DNA from: Flavimarina sp. Hel_I_48
Lineage (GTDB): Bacteria; Bacteroidota; Bacteroidia; Flavobacteriales; Flavobacteriaceae
Length of the DNA stretch: 64,000 nucleotides
Direction of reading: 5' to 3'
NCBI RefSeq assembly: GCF_000733945.1
Contig: NZ_JPOL01000002.1
Span: 692,001 to 756,000 of the forward strand
Shown one piece after another: positions 16,946 to 25,703 of the stretch (within the stretch, counting starts at the first letter, position 1; every line of letters begins with the position of its first letter). Under the pieces are notes generated by a model, which saw only the letters and a list, made by a program, of their open reading frames with translations, was not told the origin of the DNA and searched no databases. The position numbers and the translations under genes are program-made.

Positions 16946-16975
16946 AAAGGCGTTACTTAAAAAAGTAACACCTTT
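16946..16975 (-). terminator. Intrinsic terminator after rpmH
   Basis: The stem 16946-16958 with 16963-16975 has one C/A mismatch on the plus strand, which becomes a G-U wobble in minus-strand RNA. A T-run follows on the minus strand. It therefore fits rpmH transcription and separates rpmH from carB. Confidence 0.8.
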
Positions 16976-17000
16976 ATATCAACACATTGAAACATTGTGC

Positions 17001-17159
17001 TTATCTTTTATGTCGTAACTCAGAAGATACAGAAAGTTTTTTTCTTCCTTTTGCCCTTCTACGTGCAAGAACTTTACGTCCATTTGCAGAGGCCATACGC
17101 TCGCGAAAGCCGTGTTTGTTTTTTCTTTTTCTTTTGGAAGGCTGAAACGTTCTTTTCAT
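17001..17159 (-). CDS. rpmH: 50S ribosomal protein L34
   Basis: The minus strand from 17159 encodes 52 residues: [40 protein letters not shown], and a tail [12 protein letters not shown]. This is an unmistakable L34, highly basic, of the large ribosomal subunit. It has a canonical Bacteroidota promoter upstream (TATATTTG at 17227-17234 with TTTG 19 bases further) and a leader of about 60 bases. A hairpin terminator follows. The divergent TPR membrane-protein gene shares the same intergenic region. Confidence 0.98.
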   Translation of the reverse strand: MKRTFQPSKRKRKNKHGFRERMASANGRKVLARRRAKGRKKLSVSSELRHKR

Positions 17160-17226
17160 TTTATATCTTCTTAGATGTTCTTACTTGCTTGCTTAAATTA
17201 AAACCGGTTTCCCGAAATTCTGGGCG

Positions 17227-17257
17227 CAAATATACAAAGACTTTTTTGTTGACCAAA
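17227..17257 (-). promoter_or_regulatory. rpmH promoter (TTTG-N19-TATATTTG)
   Basis: On the minus strand, TTTG (17254-17257) is followed after 19 bases by TATATTTG (17227-17234). This matches the Bacteroidota -33/-7 consensus. Predicted transcription start is near 17222. Confidence 0.75.
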
Positions 17258-17363
17258 TGGAAAGTTTAAATTATTTGCAATACTTTTTCCTAACTTTGCA
17301 AACCGTTAAAAATAGTATTGGTCCTGGAGCAAAAAGCACCTGCCAATTAAAATAAACCAACCT

Positions 17364-17921
17364 ATGTTCAATAAAAATATAAAATTAGTTCTTTTTGCCC
17401 TTGTACTTGGTCTGGCCATCTGGCAATTCATAGATCGGGAGATTGGCAACGGCATCATGCTCGTATTGCTCTCGCTAATCTTTATCGTACTCTATTTTAA
17501 GAACGAGATCATCATCCTGGCGTTTTTGCGTCTAAGGAAACAGGATTTTGATGGTGCAAAAAAATGGCTTGATAAAATTAAAAATCCAGAAGGGGCACTC
17601 ACCACAAAACAACAAGGCTATTATAATTACCTTAATGGTCTTATGATTTCCCAGACCAATATGAACCAGGCAGAAAAGTATTTCAAAAAGGCAATTTCCC
17701 TGGGTTTAAGCATGGATACCGATCTGGCAATGGCCAAAATGAACCTGGCCGGAATCGCCATGGCAAAGAACAGAAAACGCGAAGCAGATACGCTCTTAAA
17801 AGAAGCGAAAAGCCTGGACAAGCACAATATGCTTGACGAACAAATAAAGATGATGAAAGATCAAATGAAAAAAGCTTCTAACATGCCAAAGCAACATTAT
17901 GGCCGTGGAGGAAGGAGATAA
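17364..17921 (+). CDS. Membrane-anchored TPR protein
   Basis: The 185-residue protein has two N-terminal hydrophobic segments (residues 6-22 and 28-46, LVLFALVLGLAIWQF and IMLVLLSLIFIVLYF). Helical TPR-like repeats follow: AKKWLDKIKNPEGAL, YYNYLNGLMISQTNMNQAEK and MDTDLAMAKMNLAGIAMAK. The tail is basic and Gly-rich (HYGRGGRR). TPR domains mediate protein contacts, so this is likely an inner-membrane scaffold. The specific role is unknown. A TAACTTTG -7 element lies at 17291-17298. A palindromic terminator follows at 17999-18034. Confidence 0.75.
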   Translation: MFNKNIKLVLFALVLGLAIWQFIDREIGNGIMLVLLSLIFIVLYFKNEIIILAFLRLRKQDFDGAKKWLDKIKNPEGALTTKQQGYYNYLNGLMISQTNMNQAEKYFKKAISLGLSMDTDLAMAKMNLAGIAMAKNRKREADTLLKEAKSLDKHNMLDEQIKMMKDQMKKASNMPKQHYGRGGRR

Positions 17922-17998
17922 TCCTTATGCTTAAATTTTTAAATGATTTGGGATATGTTTCCATCCAAAGCATATTGACATTTTATTTTATATGTATT

Positions 17999-18034
17999 AA
18001 ATACCCCACAGATTTTAAAATCTGTGGGGTATTT
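17999..18034. terminator. Intrinsic terminator after the TPR gene
   Basis: This is a perfect palindrome: 18 bases per arm with a core of ACCCCACAGATTTT and its complement. A T-run on the plus strand follows directly, as expected for termination of the TPR gene. Confidence 0.88.
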
Positions 18035-18040
18035 TTTTGT

Positions 18041-18358
18041 GTTTTAAATTTCAAATTCTAAAATAAATAACTACGTTCTCTTATGGACGTCACACTATTT
18101 TGAACGGTAGTGAATATAAAATTTGGCATCTTACACTTAGGACTTCAAAACCAAGATTATCTCTGGGATTTGTTTTACAAAATTTCTGTTTTCTCAAAAT
18201 CGGACGACCAATTTAATACATTCGTTAAATCTTTAGCTTATTGGCTTAAATTCGGTAAAATCAATGTTTTTTAGTCGTATTTATCCATTTTTAGAGTAGT
18301 TTTCAAATAGTATGTACCCATTTTCTTAATTCCCAGACACCTAAAAATAACTACATAT
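18041..18358. other. Intergenic region with no recognised gene
   Basis: About 320 AT-rich bases lie before the tricorn-like protease. No open frame with protein-like content, repeat or structured element was seen. It presumably holds the promoter of the downstream gene, but no convincing TAnnTTTG element was found close to the start. Confidence 0.5.
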
Positions 18359-21300
18359 ATGACCATAAAACCAGTACTTTTTATTTTATTTTTAACATCC
18401 ATACTGCCAAAAAATGCCTTTTCTCAGGGTTTTGAAGGTTATTATCAATATCCAGATGTGCATGGCAACACCGTGGTTTTTTCAGCAGAAGGAGATCTCT
18501 GGACGGTGCCCTTAACTGGCGGAACGGCGCAACGCCTTACCACGCATGCTGAGGAAGAAAGCTACCCTAAAATTTCTCCAGACGGTAAAACCCTGGCCTA
18601 TACCGCCAGTTATGAAGGTCCTGATGAAGTTTATACCATGCCCCTCGCCGGTGGACTTACACAACGTTGGACCTATGAGAGTGATGCTTCTCTTGTAAAT
18701 GGGTGGACGCCCAGTGGCGATTTAGTTTATGATACACGGGCATACGCCACGCTTCCAGATCGCCAATTGGTGAAAATTAATTTAAAGAGTAAAAAGATAG
18801 CACGCGTTCCATTGAGCCAGGCAAGTGAGGCCAGTTATGATAATACGGGCGAGATCGTATATTTTGTACGGCCATCGTATCATGGCAACGTAACCAAGCG
18901 TTATAAAGGTGGCACCGCACGTCAAATCTGGAAATTTATAAATGGCAGTGCGGAAGCTGTGAAACTTACAATAGATTACGACGGGGAAAGCCACCACCCC
19001 ATGTGGCATGAGAACCGTGTTTATTTTATAAGTGACCGCGATGGGATTATGAATATCTGGTCTATGACAGATACAGGATCAGATTTTAAACAGCATACCC
19101 ATCATACTGGTTTTGATATTCGCTATGCTTCTCTAGATAACAATACTATTGTATATCAATTAGGTGCTGACTTATGGAATTACAACCTACAGACTGATAA
19201 AACCCATAAAATTAATATCACCCTGGCTTCAGATCTGGATCAGCTGCGCGAAAAATGGGTAGATGATCCAGAAAATTACATTACCTCAGTCAATCCTGAT
19301 AAGGACGGCACCCACGTTGTGATCACCGCCCGCGGAAGGGTTTTTGTCGCTCCAGTTGATTCGGGTCGCTTTGTTGAATTTACCGATAAAGAAAGTGTAC
19401 GCTACCGGGATGCCAACTTTTCGGCAGATGGAAAACAGATTATCACATTGTCCGATGAAAGTGGTGAATTCGAATTCATCCGTATGCCGGCCAATGGGAT
19501 GAACCCTTCAAAAGCAATTACCAGTGATGGGAAAGTCCTGCGCTTTGGCGGAGAGCCGTCTCCCGATGGGAAATGGCTCGCTTACGATGATCTGGAAAAC
19601 AACATGTTCATCCTGAATCTTGAAACGGGCAATAGTAAAAAAATATCCACTACAGAAGAAGGTATTTATTCCTATTCCTGGTCCCCTGACAGCAAATACC
19701 TGGCTTTTTCGCAGGTTGCAGAAAATACCATGGCTCAGGTTGAAATTTACGGTATTGATGATAAAGAAACATTTCCCATCACCACAGACCGCGCCAATAG
19801 CCGTTACCCGCAATGGAGCCCTGACGGAAAATTTATTTATTTCCTTTCAGACCGTAATTTTAATACTCTCGTAGGAGCGCCATGGGGCAGCAGACAACCA
19901 GAACCCTTTTTTGACGCGAGTGAGAAACTCTATCATATTGCCCTTCAAAAAGTTACCCGCTCCCCTTTTAGATCCAATGACGAACTTTTCACGGATAAAA
20001 TGGACAGCGATGCTGACACTGAAAAAGAAAAGAAAAATGATGAGGAAGAGGAAAAACCAGACGTAAAAAGCAAAAAGGTAGTCATTGATAAAGAAAACAT
20101 CAGCGAGCGCATTGCTGAAGTACCCATACAGCCAGGCAATTATCGTGGCCTGCAAGTGACTGAAAAAGCTATTTACATGCTCTCTACAGCTACAGGGGCT
20201 GACGCAAAAACGAACCTCATGGCCTTAAAAATTGACAATGAAGAAATTAAATTGAAAACCCTGGTAGAAGATCTCAGCAGTTTTGACCTTACGGAAGATG
20301 GCACAAAAATGCTAATCAGCAAAAACAAAGATTATTATATGGTGCCGGCGGGTACAGATGCGATCAATGAATTGAGCAAGAATAAAATAGACCTGAGCAG
20401 CTGGAAGTTTTCCATCGTACCCAAAGAGGACTGGAAACAGCTTTTTACAGATGCCTGGCGTATGGAACGTGATTATTTTTACGATAAGAATATGCACGGC
20501 GTCAACTGGAAAGCGATGTATACTAAATACCTGCCGCTCGTAGATCGTATTACCACACGTAGCGAACTATCAGATTTAATAGGTCGTTTTGTGGGCGAAC
20601 TTGCTGCTTTGCACACGAGCGTTCACGGTGGTGACCTACGTGATGATGATACAGATATAGGTGTCGCAGATCTTGGTGCACGTTTTAGCAGGGATGAGGC
20701 TGCCGGCGGGTTCAAAATTGAGCACATCTATAAAGCAGATCCAGATTATCCTGATGAGCGCGCACCCCTGGATGATCCTTTTCTTGATATTGAAGAAGGG
20801 GACATAATCACAAAAATTAATGGAAAACCTACCTTGAGTGCAATAGACCTTGGTGAACTCATACGCAACAAAGCCGGCAAACAAGTTCGGTTGCGCGTGA
20901 GCCGCGAGGGTAAAACCAGAGATATGATCGTCGTACCTATAGCCAATAGTTATAGTCTGCGCTACCGTGACTGGGAATATTCCCGTCGCCGTCAGGTAGA
21001 GAAACAAACGAATGACAATGTGGGCTATGTACATCTGCAAGCCATGGGCAGTAACGATATCAATCAATGGTACCGCGAGTTTTACCCGGTTTTCAACCGT
21101 GCAGGCCTTATTATTGATGTACGGCATAACCGCGGGGGAAATATTGAAAGTTTTATTCTTGAAAAATTACTCCGCCAACCCTGGATGTACTGGAAAGGCC
21201 GCGCTGGCAAACCTTACTGGAACATGCAGTACGCCTTTAGGGGTCATATCGTGATTCTGGTAGATGAGCATACGGCATCAGATGGTGAAGCGTTCGCGGA

Positions 21301-21631
21301 AGGCTTTAAAAGGCTCAAGCTGGGTACCGCAATAGGAACGCGCACCTGGGGCGGTGAGATCTGGCTGGGCAATAGCAACCGGTTGAGCGACAACGGACTG
21401 GCCAGGGCACCTATGAACGGTGTGTATGGGGAAGAAGGCACATGGTTAATCGAGGGACATGGTTTTGAACCTGATATTGAAATTGTCAATCTTCCCCATG
21501 CTACTTTTGAGGGAAAAGATGCGCAATTAGAGGCTGCAATAGATTTTCTCAAGGAGCAAATTGCTAAAGATCCTCGGGAAGTACCGGCACCACCTGCCTT
21601 TCCAGACAAATCATTCAATAATAAAAAATGA
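18359..21631 (+). CDS. Tricorn-like protease (S41 family with beta-propeller repeats)
   Basis: The 1090-residue exported protein (signal at residues 1-22) has PD40/WD40-like propeller blades in its first half: YPKISPDGKTLAYTASYEG, EPSPDGKWLAYDDLENN, YSWSPDSKYLAFSQV, YPQWSPDGKFIYFLSDRN. A Lys/Glu/Asp-rich linker (about residues 545-582), a PDZ domain (GDIITKINGKPTLSAIDLGE) and an S41 domain follow. The tricorn catalytic set is visible: His752 in LHTSVHGG, and Ser974 with Asp975 in EHTASDGEAF. The family degrades peptides produced by other proteases, here probably in the periplasm. A lipoprotein amidase gene follows 43 bases downstream, suggesting co-expression. Confidence 0.92.
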   Translation: MTIKPVLFILFLTSILPKNAFSQGFEGYYQYPDVHGNTVVFSAEGDLWTVPLTGGTAQRLTTHAEEESYPKISPDGKTLAYTASYEGPDEVYTMPLAGGLTQRWTYESDASLVNGWTPSGDLVYDTRAYATLPDRQLVKINLKSKKIARVPLSQASEASYDNTGEIVYFVRPSYHGNVTKRYKGGTARQIWKFINGSAEAVKLTIDYDGESHHPMWHENRVYFISDRDGIMNIWSMTDTGSDFKQHTHHTGFDIRYASLDNNTIVYQLGADLWNYNLQTDKTHKINITLASDLDQLREKWVDDPENYITSVNPDKDGTHVVITARGRVFVAPVDSGRFVEFTDKESVRYRDANFSADGKQIITLSDESGEFEFIRMPANGMNPSKAITSDGKVLRFGGEPSPDGKWLAYDDLENNMFILNLETGNSKKISTTEEGIYSYSWSPDSKYLAFSQVAENTMAQVEIYGIDDKETFPITTDRANSRYPQWSPDGKFIYFLSDRNFNTLVGAPWGSRQPEPFFDASEKLYHIALQKVTRSPFRSNDELFTDKMDSDADTEKEKKNDEEEEKPDVKSKKVVIDKENISERIAEVPIQPGNYRGLQVTEKAIYMLSTATGADAKTNLMALKIDNEEIKLKTLVEDLSSFDLTEDGTKMLISKNKDYYMVPAGTDAINELSKNKIDLSSWKFSIVPKEDWKQLFTDAWRMERDYFYDKNMHGVNWKAMYTKYLPLVDRITTRSELSDLIGRFVGELAALHTSVHGGDLRDDDTDIGVADLGARFSRDEAAGGFKIEHIYKADPDYPDERAPLDDPFLDIEEGDIITKINGKPTLSAIDLGELIRNKAGKQVRLRVSREGKTRDMIVVPIANSYSLRYRDWEYSRRRQVEKQTNDNVGYVHLQAMGSNDINQWYREFYPVFNRAGLIIDVRHNRGGNIESFILEKLLRQPWMYWKGRAGKPYWNMQYAFRGHIVILVDEHTASDGEAFAEGFKRLKLGTAIGTRTWGGEIWLGNSNRLSDNGLARAPMNGVYGEEGTWLIEGHGFEPDIEIVNLPHATFEGKDAQLEAAIDFLKEQIAKDPREVPAPPAFPDKSFNNKK

Positions 21632-21674
21632 GGGTTTCCTAACGCTTTCTTTTAATGATAAGAAATTTCAAAAA

Positions 21675-23246
21675 ATGAACAGACTTCACATCCGCTTCTT
21701 TGCTATTTGCCTTCTAACGCTCTTTGTCTATGGATGTAAAAATAGGGATCAAAAAACGCAACCTAAACAGGTTGAAGTGCTGGAATTAACTATTCCCGAT
21801 ATACATACAGCATATCGGGAAGGCCAATTTACCAGTGAAGATCTGGTAAAAGCGTATTTGAACCGCATCAAGACGCTGGATACGTTTACAAATGCAATTA
21901 CGACAATCAATCCAGATGCCCTTAAAATTGCCCGGGAACAGGACTCACGCTATGCTTTAAGCGGAAACCTGCTTCCTTTGCAGGGTATTCCCATTGTGAT
22001 AAAGGATAATATAAATACCAAAGGGCTTGCCACAACCGGCGGTTCACGTGCACTTCAGGATTTTATTCCTGAAGAAAACGCTTTTGTGGTTCAGAAACTA
22101 ATTGATGCCGGGGCTATCATTCTAGCAAAGACCAATATGGCGGAATGGGCCTTTAGTCCCATGCACACCGAAAGTTCTACAGCGGGCACTACCCGCAACC
22201 CCTATAATTTAGACTACGTGCCGGCAGGATCCAGTGGCGGTACGGCCGCAGCGGTTGCCGCCAATTTTGCTGTAATAGGCCTGGGTACAGATACCGGAAA
22301 TTCCATCAGGGGGCCATCAGCTCATTGCGATCTTGTGGGCTTCCGTACCACTTTAGGATTGATAAGCCGAAGCGCGATCATTCCACTATACCTGCGCAAC
22401 GATGTGGTAGGTCCCATGGGCAGAACGGTTGAAGACGCTACCAAAATTATGCAGGTCATGGCCGGAATCGATCCTAAGGATCCCATAACCGTAAATTCCG
22501 AAGGAAAAATCCCGGGAAATTACACTCAATTTCTTCTAAAAAATGGCTTAAAAGGTGCTAAAATCGGTGTTTTAAGGCAATTAAGTGACCATAATCCAGA
22601 CCCCGAAGTTCATGAATTATTTGAAAAAGCCTTGAATGATTTAGATTCCCTGGGAGCGCAGGTTGTAGATGACGTTACTATTCTAAATTTTGAGGTGTTG
22701 AGACAAGATCAATGGTGCTCTGTGTTTAAAAATGATGTTGAAAAGTACCTGGCCACTTATGTTAAGGATGAAAGTATGCAAACCATACAGGATATTATTC
22801 GTGTAGGCAGCAGTTCTGATTTTGCCAGGCAGCGCCTTGATGCTTCCGCGGAAAGCGATAAGGCAGGTGATACAATTAATACCGCGTGCGGCGATGCCTA
22901 TCATGATACGCGTCGCATTGCTTTTCGGGAAGCTATAGAAAAAACGATGGATTCCCTGCAATTAGATGCCCTGGTATACCCCAGCTGGAATAATAAACCA
23001 GCCACGATCGCCCATTTTCAGGAAGAATACAAAGGCGATAACAGTCAGGTGATCGCTCCGCATACCGGTCAGCCAGCTTTTACGGTGCCCATGGGTTTTA
23101 CTGAAGGAAATTTACCGGCTGGTATTCAGTTTCTGGGCAGGATGTTTTCAGAACCCGTCCTGATTAAACTTACCTACGCATATGAGCAAGGCACCCTTCA
23201 CCGAAAACCTCCCAAACTTCGTAGCATGGAAAGTGCTACGGAGTAG
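21675..23246 (+). CDS. Amidase-signature family lipoprotein
   Basis: The 523-residue product from ATG 21675 has a lipobox (LFVYGC). The frame is open to 21561, but the lipoprotein signal fixes the start. The Ser-cisSer-Lys triad is readable: Lys110 in VIKDNINTKG, Ser186 in AGSSGGTAAAVAA and Ser210 in GTDTGNSIRGPSA. The spacing of 76 and 24 residues nearly matches the 75 and 24 of fatty acid amide hydrolase. It would hydrolyse amide bonds in the periplasm or envelope; the substrate is unknown. It follows the tricorn-like protease and could act on products of peptide degradation. A second, only moderately similar amidase lipoprotein is encoded at 35471-37123. Confidence 0.9.
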   Translation: MNRLHIRFFAICLLTLFVYGCKNRDQKTQPKQVEVLELTIPDIHTAYREGQFTSEDLVKAYLNRIKTLDTFTNAITTINPDALKIAREQDSRYALSGNLLPLQGIPIVIKDNINTKGLATTGGSRALQDFIPEENAFVVQKLIDAGAIILAKTNMAEWAFSPMHTESSTAGTTRNPYNLDYVPAGSSGGTAAAVAANFAVIGLGTDTGNSIRGPSAHCDLVGFRTTLGLISRSAIIPLYLRNDVVGPMGRTVEDATKIMQVMAGIDPKDPITVNSEGKIPGNYTQFLLKNGLKGAKIGVLRQLSDHNPDPEVHELFEKALNDLDSLGAQVVDDVTILNFEVLRQDQWCSVFKNDVEKYLATYVKDESMQTIQDIIRVGSSSDFARQRLDASAESDKAGDTINTACGDAYHDTRRIAFREAIEKTMDSLQLDALVYPSWNNKPATIAHFQEEYKGDNSQVIAPHTGQPAFTVPMGFTEGNLPAGIQFLGRMFSEPVLIKLTYAYEQGTLHRKPPKLRSMESATE

Positions 23247-23292
23247 AACATAGCCCGGCGTGATGTTAACCAACCTAAATCTTCTATAAAGC

Positions 23293-23341
23293 AATAGCCA
23301 ATTTCAAAACTTTTTTAAACTTAGTTTTAAAATTGGCTATT
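23293..23341. terminator. Long inverted repeat between convergent genes, possible terminator
   Basis: The arms AATAGCCAATTT (23293-23304) and AAATTGGCTATT (23330-23341) are perfect complements, with a smaller inner AAAAC/GTTTT pairing. It lies between the convergent amidase and lytic transglycosylase genes. No clean T-run follows on either side, so intrinsic termination is less certain. Confidence 0.5.
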
Positions 23342-23426
23342 TGGTAATCAGTAATCCTCAAAATAGAAAGAAAGCAGCTCTTTTCAAGAAGTAACAAAAA
23401 GTCATTTTCTGCAACTTCTGGTATTT

Positions 23427-24419
23427 TTAGTTCCCCACTGCCGGACTATAATATCCACTTTTTGGTATTTCTATAAAGTACTCTTTACCGGAAGAATTAT
23501 TTAGGTGATCCTCCCGCAACCAGGGATTGTGGATTTTCAGGATTTTATAGTTGATATCATAACCCTGCGCAAACTTCACAAAATTGGTTACTGCGGTATC
23601 TACTTTGACTTTGTATGTAGGTACTTCCTGGTAAAGGTCGTCCTGCGTATAATTAAAGCCAAACTTAGCCGGATCTCCCATAATCTCTTTTAAAGCTAAT
23701 ATCCTGAACACATAACGACCGGTTTCTTCACCTAAAAGCAGATCGTAATAACTAGCTACATCTTGTTCCTCTAGACGTCTGTCAATACCTCTGTTCCCAG
23801 CATTATATGCAGCGGCGGCAAGCGTCCACGTGCCCCATTTCTTCTTGGAATCCTTAAGATATTTACAGGCAGCCACTGTTGCTTTTTCCACATTATAACG
23901 TTCATCCACATTATCATTCACTTCAAGTCCCAGATCTTTACCGGTACCCGGCATGAGCTGCCAAAAACCACGTGCGCCTGCCGGTGAAACAGCATGCGTG
24001 AGTCCACTTTCTATTACTGCCAGATATTTAAAATCGTCTGGTATCCCTTCTTTTTTGAGGATAGGTTCTATAATGGGAAAATATTTATTGGCCCGCTTTA
24101 TAAGCAACAGTCCATTAGATTGCCAGTATGTATTTACCAGTAATTCCCTGTCCAGACGCTCCCGTATGTCAGGATCATTGAGTGGAGCTGGCTCGCCGGC
24201 AAAATTGACAGACTTGGGCAATGGGATGGCATACACATTATAGCCCTGTACAAGGTTTTTAGGATTTCCTTCCTGAGATTTAGCTTCTGTTTTTTGAACC
24301 TGTCCAGCATCCTGAGACGTGGTATTATTGGAAATTGGGGCATCCTGTACGGCCTGCACGGAAAATAGCGCGACTGCGACAATTCCTACACCCGCAAATA
24401 TTGATTTGATCGCTTTCAT
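23427..24419 (-). CDS. Lytic transglycosylase, SLT/MltD type
   Basis: The 330-residue exported protein (signal residues 1-25) has a Gln/Lys-rich spacer and an SLT domain at about residues 115-235. The catalytic glutamate is Glu137 in YLAVIESGLTHAVSPAGARG. The typical motifs FWQLMPGTGKDLGL and TLAAAAYNAGNRGI follow. It cleaves peptidoglycan glycan strands to 1,6-anhydro products and acts in the periplasm. The C-terminus ends in a short region with VKVDTAVTNFVKFAQGYDIN, which resembles the link to a LysM domain, but no full LysM repeat is seen. It sits 23 bases after an alpha/beta hydrolase gene on the same strand. Confidence 0.92.
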   Translation of the reverse strand: MKAIKSIFAGVGIVAVALFSVQAVQDAPISNNTTSQDAGQVQKTEAKSQEGNPKNLVQGYNVYAIPLPKSVNFAGEPAPLNDPDIRERLDRELLVNTYWQSNGLLLIKRANKYFPIIEPILKKEGIPDDFKYLAVIESGLTHAVSPAGARGFWQLMPGTGKDLGLEVNDNVDERYNVEKATVAACKYLKDSKKKWGTWTLAAAAYNAGNRGIDRRLEEQDVASYYDLLLGEETGRYVFRILALKEIMGDPAKFGFNYTQDDLYQEVPTYKVKVDTAVTNFVKFAQGYDINYKILKIHNPWLREDHLNNSSGKEYFIEIPKSGYYSPAVGN

Positions 24420-24442
24420 AGTTAAAATTTCTTTAATGCAAA

Positions 24443-25099
24443 TTACTGATTATTTTCTATAATTCGAGGTATGTTCTCATTAAACCACTTCCATTTTGTA
24501 ATGACCATAATGTGGGTTCCGGAAGGTATGGTCACACACTCCCCAATGTATTTATGAGGAAAAACAGGGTCAGCATCCCCGTGTATATGCACGATTCCCT
24601 CTGGCGCGTCATTTTGTTCCCAGCAAAGCAATTCGCGTATTGCCCATTTTAAATAATGTGGATCATCAACCGAAAGATATTTTTTATACAGTTCCAGGCG
24701 GTATTCTATCTTTTTATTGGGTGCGTATTTTGACCAACTTTTCATACTTTTTGCCAGACTCACCGGTATAATGTTATACAATTTAAACTTCCTGGATAAA
24801 CGCATTCGCCTGGGCAGTTCAAATTTTGTTTTGACACTACTTATGATGATGAGTTTTTTAACCGGAATAAGTTTGGCCATTTCCTGTACGATCACTCCGC
24901 CAAAACTTACCCCTATCAGCACAGGGTTTTCATGCGCAATATGCTCGGTCATACGCTGGGCGTACTGGACAATAGTCTCTCCAGTTTTGGGTATTTCCCA
25001 GCGCAGCAAATAGATCTTGTACTGCTCAGGGAATTTCCAGGATTCAAATATTTCTGGACTTGCGGCCATACCCGGCATCAGATAGACAGGTGTTATCAT
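24443..25099 (-). CDS. Alpha/beta hydrolase fold protein
   Basis: The 218-residue product from ATG 25099 begins MITPVYLMPGMAAS. A longer frame to 25192 adds a non-conserved extension and is not preferred. The nucleophile elbow is GVSFGG (Ser65). A likely acid Asp lies in HIHGDADPVFPH, and a likely His in PSGTHIMVI near the C-terminus. The small size and lack of a signal suggest a cytosolic esterase or thioesterase of unknown substrate. It reads toward the lytic transglycosylase gene with a 23-base gap. Confidence 0.78.
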   Translation of the reverse strand: MITPVYLMPGMAASPEIFESWKFPEQYKIYLLRWEIPKTGETIVQYAQRMTEHIAHENPVLIGVSFGGVIVQEMAKLIPVKKLIIISSVKTKFELPRRMRLSRKFKLYNIIPVSLAKSMKSWSKYAPNKKIEYRLELYKKYLSVDDPHYLKWAIRELLCWEQNDAPEGIVHIHGDADPVFPHKYIGECVTIPSGTHIMVITKWKWFNENIPRIIENNQ

Positions 25100-25249
25100 A
25101 TTTATATTTTGGTCTTTAACACTCACTGTTATTGAAAAACCGTTAAATTTCTGTAAATTTACGGAAGCACAAACGTTAAAAAATAGTACCAACTACTTCA
25201 AATCCAAAAAAACCATCTGTTAACGTAATTAATCTTTAAAACAAAAGAT

Positions 25250-25549
25250 ATGGCTGTGATAAGCGAAATTGAACTGACCGATAATGAATTTTTGAGACAA
25301 TTTGAAACTACTTTTGATGGCAAATTAGCCAAAATCGAATATGCCCTGCAAGATCGGAAAATCTTTCTGACCAAAATCAAAATGCCCGAAGGAAGCGAAG
25401 AGCATATGAACGATTTTATCATCACCGTTTTCAAAGAAGTAGAAGACAGGGAAATCAGACTGGTTCCCACCTGCCCGGAAATCGCAAAATTTATGCGCTC
25501 TAATCGTAGAAAGTACAAAAAACTGCTTCCGGTAGGAATCAATATCTAA
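25250..25549 (+). CDS. Small GNAT-like protein (YjdJ/PF14542 type)
   Basis: The 99-residue protein matches the compact single-domain acetyltransferase-like family by its pattern: FETTFDGKLAKIEYALQD (substrate strand), KIFLTKIKMPEGSEEH, and a C-terminal LVPTCPEIAKFMRSNRRKY, in which VPTCP is typical. These proteins keep only the CoA-binding core of GNAT enzymes. The acetyl acceptor is unknown, and the usual Gly-rich pyrophosphate loop is replaced by EGSEEHMNDF, so activity is uncertain. It is monocistronic, divergent from the hydrolase gene and followed by a shared hairpin terminator. Confidence 0.65.
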   Translation: MAVISEIELTDNEFLRQFETTFDGKLAKIEYALQDRKIFLTKIKMPEGSEEHMNDFIITVFKEVEDREIRLVPTCPEIAKFMRSNRRKYKKLLPVGINI

Positions 25550-25658
25550 TTTCTCACGCATATACAAACCTGCTTTCTCAACACTTGTATCGATAAGTAA
25601 CTGGCGATTATTAAGAAGAAACAACCACTTATTATCGAAAAACAACCTAAAAAACACT

Positions 25659-25703
25659 AAAAACAGCTCAATTTGACTAAAACAGGTCTTTTGAGCTGTT
25701 TTT
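25659..25703. terminator. Bidirectional intrinsic terminator
   Basis: The stem AAAAACAGCTCAA (25659-25671) pairs with TTGAGCTGTTTTT (25691-25703) around a 19-base loop, with T and A runs outside. It lies between the convergent GNAT-like gene and mtaB. Confidence 0.82.

Noticed and set aside
16997..17269. Plus-strand open frame of 90 residues
   Set aside because: It is the antisense shadow of rpmH, which is unmistakable on the minus strand.
19508..21618. Several long minus-strand frames opposite the tricorn-like protease
   Set aside because: They are antisense shadows of a long coding gene, lacking domains and starts.
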